From Anaspis maculata (Eukaryota; Arthropoda; Insecta; Coleoptera; Scraptiidae), in NCBI GenBank assembly GCA_949128115.1, contig OX421966.1, forward strand, positions 33,745,042 through 33,809,041: a stretch of 64,000 nucleotides of DNA. The letters run 5' to 3'. Of the stretch, positions 55,296 to 64,000 are shown in pieces. The translations under genes were made by a program, and so were the position numbers. Positions within the stretch are counted from its first letter, which is position 1; every line of letters starts with the position of its first letter. Below the pieces are notes generated by a model, which was not told the origin of the DNA, made no database searches, and was given only the letters and a program-made list of their open reading frames with translations.

Positions 55296-55830
55296 GAACC
55301 TAGAGGTGTATTCGTTAAGACAATTAACCAAACCACCCTGAAAATCTTCCTGAAAAAGTGAAAACTGTTTGAATATTCAAGGTTGGTCATTCTGGAGGGG
55401 TGTTTTCACCAATGACCTTGGTGGTAATACACTTGAACGGCCTACTATTTTAAGAAGTGAGGTGAATTGTCACCAATAACCTTGGTGGTAATACACTTAT
55501 ATGGCCTACTATTTTAAGGAGTGAGGTGAATGGTCGTATATGTAATACACCGATAGGTGAGGTGAATTATCGCTACATCGAGGATTTTCACGAGGGGATC
55601 CGAGTGTAAATCGAGATGTAAGCGATGATACATCGAACCTAGAGGTGTATTTATTGAGACAATCGACCGAACAACACTGAAAATCTTCCTAAAAAAGTGA
55701 AAACTACTTGAATGTTTGAGGTTGGTCATTCTGGAGGGGTGTTTTCACCAATGATCTTGGTGGTAATACACTTGAACGGCCTACTATTTTGAGGAGTGAG
55801 GTGAATTGTCACTATAACTTACTCATCAGG
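55296..55830. repeat. Repeat cluster R, right (about 2 units plus 66-bp subrepeats)
   Basis: Same unit as 53265-53590, beginning TATCGAACCTAGAGGTGTAT. Here each unit is extended by a 66-bp block, CACCAATGACCTTGGTGGTA ... GTGAGGTGAATTGT, present three times (about 55405, 55470, 55745). Direct orientation relative to the left cluster. Confidence 0.9.
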
Positions 55831-58425
55831 TACAAGAAAATTTGCATCAGGATCGTTTCTTTTTTATCCAAAAAAGATTACACATAACAATCCCCATAAC
55901 TCATGCACTGCGTTCTTGTGTAGACTTGACGCCGTGCCTGGAAGAGCATCATTGTCCGGAGAAGGGTCTTGACATGTTCCTTCATTCTTGTATACCGTAT
56001 ACCGATGTGTGTGTGAGAGACTGGAGTAGCAGGTCTTGATAAGACCGTGGAGCTGGGTTGGTTTAGTGCGGGGCAAGGATCTTAGGAGAAGGAAGGTTTC
56101 GGGCTACGGCTCATTTACATATACAGACCACGACTATGTGCGCCTCTCGTATACACATACCCGCTGGTGCGTCCGTAGTTTGCTGACAGGCTCTCGGCGT
56201 GCCGGCCTCCGTCCACTTCGCTTTGCCTTTCTTGTCATTGTTAGTAGGCCATGGAGGAGAGCATTATAAACAATTATACCGGAGATCGATTTGTTATCGC
56301 ACGATACAACAATGTCCGCAGCCAAACTTTATAGGGCTAGAAGCTAGAAGCCTCCTTATTGCCACGGCAGCAACACGATTTAGTCAGGGCCGGACAAAAC
56401 CCAAAGCCGTGGCCGTGGAAATTAAATTCGAATGTAAAAACCCGGAAAGAAAATCTCCCATGATGCACGACAAAATTTATTTCGGCTACATCTTTACATT
56501 TGCTGAACTGTTCACATAATATAAGTAATGACAATGAGTATAGTTATCAAAATTAGCAAACTTCGCTAGTGCTACGTTGATTTCAGGAATCTACCTATGT
56601 AGAGCTCTTGATGACGGGAAAGTGAAACTATGGCAAAAATGTGTCATTTGATGCTCAGTTAATGCCCAACTAGGACTAATCACTACCATTCTGTGCCAAT
56701 CGTGGGACGCATGAACCCATATCGACCCGTCTAGTTCTGTACCATTAGCGGGATGATAAAAATGAAAGTTGTGTGAGCGGAAATTACGGTTCTCGTGCTG
56801 TCTTGGTCGGACCTCACAGGATTTCGATTGCCAAACTAGACTTATTACCATTTTAATGTCTTCATTATACCATTCGACATAATCGCACCGCATTTTGTTA
56901 ATACAGTCACGAAATTGTATGCTATACATATACGAATACGAATTTTGTACTACAACTCATATGTCGTTGGCTTGGGTAATTGCCGTCTGCTGATGAGAAC
57001 GTTTCCATGTGGGCCCCCAAACTACTTCTAATTCCAGACCCATACATTAACCGAAAGTAGATGAGAAAGCAATGGAAATGTGTTTCTTTGAGATTCCCCG
57101 ATGATAAGGCCCGCAAACGCCTGATTGACAGCACCTAATTTCCAGGTGCTGGGAAACACACGTATAGGTATTAAATATGAGTGTATTAGGTGGTATAAGG
57201 ACAACCTACAAGGCAAGTATACGAAATGGTAATTCATGAGAAATTCGCATTCGTAAAACGTTGCGTCTAAAAATGTAGGTAGGTGCATAACAATGGGGAA
57301 TAAGAAGACGGTGCTAGTCTATGCTAGATGGAAGAGGAGTTGTTGGAGGAGTTGCTTCTCTCTCCGGTTCATTGATTGAAGTTGTGTATGCGTTTTATTT
57401 ATTTTTGTGCCGGAACGGAATCGGTGCAGTCTAATAAATCAGAAACGAGGAAGGCCCGTATCGAACCGTGAATACAGCTGCATGTTTATTAATTGTATTC
57501 ACGCAAACGCTTTGTCCGACTGGTGGATGTACACGGAGCACTATAGCCGAATTTACTACTGCCGGATCGGTTTTAACTACTTTTGCTCGGTTGTAATTTT
57601 GAAGAGCAATGGCATTTTGTACGAAAATTGTCAGAGACCATAGCATCAGATACGTGTGTCGTGTGTCTATCTAGTCGGAGTGGTACGATTTTATTTATCG
57701 CTATAATAGACAGCCTGCCCTTCGACATAACAACATATTAACTCCTCACACCAGAGAATAATTCATTTTCGCTTAGGACACATCATTATTTCCCATTATG
57801 TATAAAAAAAGATGCCGAGAGAAGCAACATTTTTGTGAAATATATGCGGATGGGGTATGTTTTCTAACTAATTTTGACCTGCTAAACACGAATCTCAAGT
57901 TTATTTTTGCATTGGAAATCAATATGATCACATATTTTTCATCGAAAAGCCAAAAAAAAAACTAGAGACTAAAAATATTATTTCAAAATTGAATAAGGAC
58001 ATAAGAATATTAATCCACTAGTCGAATGGAACGTGCACCTGCTCGTCGATTGAGATTTCCAGGTTCGGTTCTTGGTGAAGTGAGTCTTGGTGTTGTCATG
58101 AAAATGAAATTATTGAAATTATAATGAGGCAAAATGAACCCCTGTGGCCGTAATAAGTGCCGATAAGAAAAAAATTGTAGATTTCAATGAAGGTTTTTTT
58201 TTTGAGCAATACACTTATACAGGTGTCCCGAAAATACACCGACAACGTTCTAAAGCGGCTCCCTCTCATCAAAACAACAAAAAAAGTTTCCAGAAATATG
58301 GGCCCGGAAACGCTTCCTAAGGGAGCTACAGGCCCCTAAAGGTGGGACCCTGAAGATGGTGTTTATTCAATATTTCCTGTACCTGTTGTTACCAGCTGTA
58401 AAGCACTGGACACTGACTGCATTTC
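55831..58425. other. Non-coding interval
   Basis: No gene recognised. 58216-58345 (ACAGGTGTCCCGAAAATACA, GGGCCCGGAAACGCTTCCTA) looks like a dispersed mariner-like or similar repeat fragment next to the LINE end. Confidence 0.35.
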
Positions 58426-58429
58426 CAGA

Positions 58430-60060
58430 TTGAGTGAGCGTAGTGATTAAACATAGTTCCATCCGGCACACAGGCCTCACATTTGGCTCCTATGTACCAT
58501 CTCCCCAATGTTGCCCCTCCCCTCTCGGTCAGTCGTCAAGCCAGCCACGCCGTTCGACAAACTCGAGAACACGGCCAGGTAGGGTGCCAAGGCTGGCCAT
58601 ACTACGCCATAGGTCCCCCAGTATGGATTCTCTTATTTATGAAAGAACTGGGCAGTGACAGAGCACATGCTCAGATGTTTCATCCTCTTCTTCACAGCCT
58701 CGACATGTGGGGTAATTTCTGATTCCTGTCTTGTGCATGTGGTAGTTAAGCCTGCAATGCCCAGTCAAGCTCCGCAGAAGCTTCCTAAGTTTCACCCCAG
58801 ACAATAATAGCAAGCAGTGATTGGCTACATTTCTGGAGAGTTGGGCCATCGTGGCTCTCCCCTGCCTGCATTCTTCCGGGTTTATCCATCTGTCTGGATG
58901 ACATCTGAGGGTATCTTCTTCTCTTAGGTTTTCGACGGCAGTCATGGTTAGCGGTAGGATTGGCTCAGGTCCGCAGGGTATAATTCCCGCAGCCTGCCGC
59001 GTCAGCCCATCAGCTTATTCATTTCCCTGTTCTTCGCGGTGTCCTTTAACCGACTCAAGCTCGACGACATTTGTCTCTACTATTCATTTCAGGGTCTGGT
59101 GGCACTCCCAGACTATCCCGGAGGCTACTCTGCAACTTGCCAGTGCCTAGAGCGCCGTTCTACTATCTGTCAGAATATGCACCGTTTGGTTCCTGACCTA
59201 TTTTCCAGAAACTAGGTTTGTTCCGTGAGTCACGCTAATCAATTTCGCCTGAAACACAGTGGCGTGACTTCCCAGAGGTAGGTTTTCTCGGATCTCCACC
59301 TGTTCAGAGAAGATTCCTGCACCAGATCCTCGGTTGGTTTTGGAGCTGTCCGTGTAAATGAGGATATCCGGCTCTTTCCTATCTTCATTGTTGAGTATAA
59401 TGTGATGAAGCTTTCTAAAATTATATTTTGTGGGGATTCTGTCACTGCCCACCCGCAACAGGGGCGTTTTTTCGAACGCCTCCCCTAGCAGTTGAGCGTG
59501 ACAGCTCACCCTTCCCTTCGCATTCCATTGTCGCACTGATCGTAACCACCACCTCCCGTCGACATTGCCAGTATGCCATGCATGCTTTGTTTGTTTTCTG
59601 TTCTAGATGCTTACTCCAATTCAGTTTATTGTCAAGTATAATTCTCAGATACTCAACACTGTCTGACAGAGTCAGTCTCGTACCGTCGAGTTGAAGGAGC
59701 ATAAAGAGCCCACTTCCTTTTTCCAGTAAACAGCTACTTGAGTTTCTGTCGGGTTCACCGACAATGAGTGTTCCGTTCACTATTTTCCTACTATGTTTAG
59801 TGCACTCTGCATGCATGCTACTACCGGAGCTACTACTAAGGTCCAGTATTATAATGTCCGGTTGACCACCGGTTGGATTTCAACCGGAGGTTAAGGACGT
59901 CCAAACCAATGACAGCGCTCAAATTTGCTTTTAACCGGAGGTTGAATATCAGCCGGAAGTTCAAATCCGTTATAATACTGGGCCTAAGACTTTGCGCCAG
60001 TTCGACGGAAGCAAGTCCGTGAATCATCATGACGTCTGCTAAGCTATGGGCAACTCAGTG
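58430..60060 (-). pseudogene. LINE with RNase H (I/R1/LOA-like): RT end, RNase H and C-terminal zinc motif
   Basis: Minus strand: a degraded ADV-MMIHGLASVEL near 60035 (RT ADD box region), GTRLTLSDSVEYLRIILDNK, LNWSKHLEQKTNKACMAYWQ (RT thumb), ILIYTDSSKTNRGSGAGIFS (RNase H; the catalytic D of the first strand is present), FQAKL with the usual E changed to K, and LTGHCRLNYHMHKTGIRNYP then CRGC..HVLCHCP (C-terminal zinc motif). Multiple frame changes and stops. Presence of RNase H separates it from the Jockey-like LINEs elsewhere in the window. A MITE (59840-59984) interrupts it. Confidence 0.88.
59840..59984. mobile_element. Harbinger-type MITE, 145 bp, TAA target duplication
   Basis: Left GGTCCAGTATTATAATG and the inverse of the right end GGCCCAGTATTATAACG; TAA flanks both sides (59837-59839, 59985-59987). 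Internal CAACCGGAGGTTAAGG and AACCGGAGGTTGAATAT are inverted or direct subrepeats. A TAA/TTA 3-bp duplication and GG-starting TIRs are typical of PIF/Harbinger. The LINE frame is continuous on both sides. Confidence 0.85.
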
Positions 60061-60069
60061 GAAGGCACA

Positions 60070-61700
60070 ACGTTGCATTTCTTCCACTGAGAACGGATCA
60101 CACTTGGGACTTTGCAGTCATAGCAAAATAACGTTGACGCAAGTTTTGTCTCTTTAGAAGGGTTGAGCGAAACGGAAGGTTCATTTTTCTTATGTTTAAA
60201 TCAGGTGTCCAACAAACATCCTTCTTATGACGTTACGGAACAACGATACATCATTTTTAGACAGTAGGTGTAGGTATCCTTTTTCAACTTGTCTTGTAGT
60301 TTTCGAAGTTTGCATGCCCGCTAATTTTGGAAACACCGACATAGGTGTAGACACCGGTGTCATCGTGTTTACTGAAAAACAAGCCTCGAAACAAATATGT
60401 CGATTATTTGGCAACGTTGCAATCGCCGGAAAACAACGTGCATGATCCAGAACTGCAGTAATTGCAACCGATACCCCTTCTTTTTCCCCCTTCGAAGTTT
60501 TCCTATAGTATACACGCTTTAGCGGCTCGTCATGCCAACCTAGAATCTAGGTGCTATAGAAAACAATAGAGAGGCAAATGGAAACAAAACTATGGCGCAG
60601 CTTTGTCTGCCTACTTCTTTTCTTTTTTCCTTTTTTGTATACCTACCTACGCCAACACATTGCATATTCACCGGTAAAAAGCCAGAAAGCTCTGAATTTA
60701 TACCCGTGTAATTAAGCATGGTCACGAAGATTAACAAGTCTATTACGTGCGCCTCTGGGAAACTACAAGGTGTTTTGGAAGCATTCATACGCTGTATGCC
60801 GTTTTCGAACTTTATTTTTTATCGTTTTACACTGTAAGTAGGTACAAATGTACAATTATAATGCAGTGTCGACGCAAAAATAATGACGCTATGACTGTGA
60901 CTATGACTCCTAGTCGGAGACGTTCCTTGTTTAGCTTGGTACTGCGATCAGCAGTCCAGTTAAAGTACAGGTCCATGGAATGAATAGACGCAAATCCTGC
61001 ATTTTTTTTTTGCCTATTACTGTCTCACAAATACCGTGGCATTGTGCTCACTGAGAAATGCAGGATCTTCTCTTTCCCGTTCAAATGTACTTAAGCTTAC
61101 GAAAAACTGGTACCCCACCCGCTGTCACTTTCGACAATTAGATTCAAATGATTGCCACCATTTTATTTATGTCATTTTTTGCTGCCATTTTTGTTTTGTT
61201 TGTGTATTTGAAGTCAAATTTTGGAAAAGCTTCCTTTTTCTTTTAATCCATTGCACACAAGAACAGGTTTTATCTACTTTGCGCTACTAATGGATTCATT
61301 ATTGCATCGGAAGCGGTACTTTCATGAAGAATTTTAATCAACTGCTTTTCAACCAATAGCAACAATTTATTGTCTATAGAAGGTAGGCGAACGTCATTGC
61401 GGAGGTGTCACTTGTCAAATGTTTCTATTTTCAGCAGCCAGAATTTTATCTGAATGTTATGATCGCCCAGAATTGCAATTTCTGGGCGATCATAACGTAA
61501 CATAACATCAATTTATTGTATGTAGGTTCTGTACAAAACCACTACAAGAGTTTGGCATAAGAAGAAAAACAAAAAGCTGGTGCATATTCCCAAGATTAGA
61601 TATCAAAACAAAATATTTGCTAGACTAACGTAAATCACATTCTGATCAGATCATCACACAAAACCAAATTAACATCAAATAATATGGCAGCAATACAGCA
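60070..61700. other. Non-coding interval
   Basis: No gene recognised. Contains the perfect palindrome at 61457-61497. Confidence 0.4.
61457..61497. other. Perfect 17-bp stem hairpin
   Basis: GTTATGATCGCCCAGAA, 7-nt TTGCAAT, then the exact inverse TTCTGGGCGATCATAAC. Confidence 0.95.
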
Positions 61701-61719
61701 TTACCCACCAGATATGCAC

Positions 61720-64000
61720 AACAAACTAGACCGTAATGAAAAGAGAAATGATTATTCATTGAGTACAAAAGATCTCAACCGCAAAACACCATACAAACGT
61801 TTGACCAAAATTTTGACTTTACACAAATCATTGCTGCCCAGTATGGCGGACATATCATTCAGGTCTCGAATTAAAGATGACCCGGTTGATCTAATTGAAG
61901 AATATAAAGGGCATTCAAAAACATGTGCTGCAGAGTCTCAGGCATTCTCATGTTACACATAGTACAAACATCAGTCATGTTTATGACATAGCTGGTCCTT
62001 CCATGATAGAGACGCAAAGTATCTTTGTTTGACAGTCGAATCTGGGCAATAGCTCTTATGATATTGATTGGTGTTTCCAACCCTTAATATAAGCTATGAG
62101 TCGTAGATATCTCAAAAAACTTATATAGTACCGTAAAAGAGGAGTTCCTCACACTTTCCACATCCTTCCGGAACACTCTCTCCCTGAACCCGTCAATAAT
62201 CAAACCGCTTGAGCTTCCCAGCGAGTCCCGCGAAAAACTATTCCAGAATTCAGCCTGACTACCCCCTTCCATCAAAAGTCTCACCTGTGTTGCCCAATTG
62301 TATCTTATACTCGATCTTATATGTATTGGAGTCTGTGGTATTGGGTTGGATCATGTCAAAACGTTTAAGTCGCTCAATGTCTGGGATATCTTGCCGGAGT
62401 CATATGCATCAGTGTGTTCAGCCAAGAAAGAGTGAGCTTGAGATGGTGCCACGCCAGTTTTACAACACCCACCTCTAACCTGACTATATAGTCTGGAGTA
62501 TTCTTTGGAAGGCACAAAAGCTTCTTGAAAAAAAATAGCTGTACCCTTTCCATTATTTCAGCATATCTTAAGAGTCCTCTGTACGCTCAGAGTGGCTCCA
62601 ACTAAAATGCTTCTAAATCGAAGCCGGTGATTTTCTTTGAACTGGCATTTGGAGATTCCACTTCATATCTCTATATAAACATGTTACCGGAAAAAAATCA
62701 GAGAAAAACCGATCACAGCCGAAGATAGTCAAATCTTACGCGCGCACCCTAGGGCTTTTATTTGACTTGAAACAATAATAATTTTTTCAGGGTGGACTCT
62801 CAACAGTATTCTGCACAATCGTACCGGGTGGTTTTTCAGTAAAAAAATTTCAGTTGAAGATATGGGGCTCCAAATTTTTGAGCATTTTTTTAACAATTTT
62901 CACAGCCAAATAACTTCGGCTCCAGATATTTTATTCAAAAATCACCTGGTACGTTGGTGCAGAATACTGTAGAGAGTCCACCTTGGAAAAAGAAATTTTC
63001 TTCCAAGTCAAATAAAGGCCCTAGGATGGCGCCCGTAAAATTTGACTATCTTCGGCTGTGATCGGCTTTTCTCGGATTTTTTTCCTTTCGCATGTTTTTA
63101 TGGAGATATGAAGTATAATCACCAAATACCAGTTGAAAGAGAATAACCGCCTTCGATTTAGAGGCCTTTTAGTCGGAGCTGCTTTAAGCGTACAGAGGAC
63201 TCTTAAGGACCAGATTGGGGCGCAGTATGATAAGACGCTCGCTACCATGGCATCATATAACTGAAGCCTGGTGTCCCAGTTAGTGACCTTTGGACGAGCC
63301 AGAATAGAAAGCACCGACGAATAGCTATCTTCCCCCTATCAGCTGTCGACCTCGCCATCCCCAGGTAGACCCCGGAGGACGTGAACGTCACTCCCAAATA
63401 AACGTACCTCTTGACAACCTCAAGCCTCGAACCATCTTAAACAAAATTAAAATCCGGAGTTCTACTCGACGCACTCCTAGAAAAACATACAATCTTTGAC
63501 TTGTCCAAATTCACAGTCAGCTTGCTCATTTTACAATAATCATTTGAAATTGCAAGTTTTCTGTTCACGTCCACCGGAGAATCACCCAGAATGACGAGGT
63601 CGTCCGCATACAAGAGCAAACAAACATCGTTTCTACCATCAATAGCCAACCCTTCCGCCCCACGATGCCTAAAATATTCCTCAATGTTCGCCACAAACAA
63701 TGAAAACAACAAAAGGCGGACTGGGTCTCCCTGAAGCACCCCTGAGCTAACCTCGAACTTTCTAGTGTAGCCGTCAGCACCCCTGATCCGAACGTTAGCA
63801 CGATTATAGTGTTTTTCCAGAAGTCTTACCCACTTTGCACTCACCTCCATAGTGTATAACTTCTGCCATAAAACAGCATGAGACACCGAGTCAAAAGCTT
63901 TTGAAGTCTATGAATGTCGCAAAAACCTTTCTCCTCGGAAGCCTCAGATGTATCTGTATTATTGAGCTAAAAGTAAAAACATTGTCTGCACAACCCCTCC
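61720..64000 (-). pseudogene. LINE ORF2: RT domain to C-terminus (runs off the window)
   Basis: Minus strand from 64000: CADNVFTF, an F.TFIDF..AFDSVSHAVLW box (one frame change near 63905), KWVRLLEKHYNRANVRIRGA, SSGVLQGDP (RT box 4), LLLYADDLVILGDSPVDVN (catalytic YADD intact), LTVNLDKSKIVCF and VLSYCAPIWS. After the 62572-63202 insertion: MERVQLFF, LAWHHLKLTLSWLNTLMHM and RDSLGSSSGLIIDG. At the C-terminus: TPINIIRAIAQIRLSNKDTL and CTMCNMRMPETLQHMF (zinc motif; the last Cys is changed). A stop near 62085 and frameshifts show decay. The endonuclease should lie beyond 64000. Confidence 0.9.
62572..63202. mobile_element. Fold-back element, 631 bp, TTAA target duplication
   Basis: TTAA at 62568-62571 and 63203-63206. 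The ends are GAGTCCTCTGTACGC and its exact inverse. The arms of about 300 bp share CTCTAAATCGAAG.CGGT, GATCACAGCCGAAGATAGTC, CCTAGGGC.TTTATTTGACTT and GTATTCTGCAC. The LINE reading frame continues across when the element and one TTAA are removed. TTAA duplications are typical of piggyBac and Kolobok elements. Confidence 0.92.

Noticed and set aside
1..64000. CRISPR arrays, rRNA operons, bacterial operons or phage modules
   Set aside because: No regularly spaced short repeats with unique spacers, no rRNA-like sequence; the whole window has eukaryotic repeat structure.

Overview
This is eukaryotic, AT-rich, repeat-dominated DNA, most likely from an insect genome. The evidence is LINEs with (AAT)n tails, tRNA-derived SINEs, Ty3/gypsy pol, a Penelope-like remnant, palindromic MITEs, a satellite with higher-order periodicity, and short GT-AG introns. 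A hemipteran is my best guess, because the coding remnant at 9.2-10.6 kb recalls an uncharacterised gene family I associate with aphids and relatives; that is memory, not proof. There are no bacterial operons, rRNA genes, CRISPR arrays or convincing intact host genes. The only host-like coding match is a 57-codon RPB5 (RNA polymerase subunit) C-terminal segment at 22.6-22.8 kb, probably a retrocopy.

Layout. 0-6.4 kb: satellite monomers, a fold-back element and a CA microsatellite. 6.4-11.4 kb: a minus-strand LINE (ORF1-like, endonuclease, RT) broken by a SINE, a satellite fragment and a complete 2.15 kb inverted-repeat DNA transposon with an 8-bp target duplication and a decayed helix-turn-helix gene. 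13.4-19.5 kb: a nest in which gypsy element B (minus) was hit by gypsy element A (plus, 90-bp LTRs) and by a fold-back element, while A was hit by a 2.0 kb TIR element. 21-28 kb: LINE fragments, MITEs and the RPB5 copy. 29.3-36.2 kb: a giant inverted repeat with a Penelope-like fragment at its centre, a MITE in the left arm and 1.76 kb of extra sequence (262-bp tandem repeats) in the right arm. 37-41.7 kb: a minisatellite, unassigned GC-rich DNA and a second SINE. 41.7-44.3 kb: a Jockey-like LINE with two insertions. 45-46.1 kb: a pogo/Tigger-like transposase tail and tandem repeats. 48.1-49.5 kb: a 1.37 kb fold-back element. 49.7-51 kb: tRNA-like SINEs and a candidate spliced gene. 53.2-55.8 kb: a cassette with two ORFs bracketed by repeats. 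58.4-60.1 and 61.7-64.0 kb: two more minus-strand LINEs, each carrying a palindromic insertion with a resolvable target duplication (TAA and TTAA).

The unifying theme is nested insertion. At least six host-element reading frames can be followed across an insertion, which dates events relative to one another and defines element ends exactly. Palindromic (fold-back) elements are unusually dense. Positions of diffuse repeats are approximate, because all alignments were done by eye.
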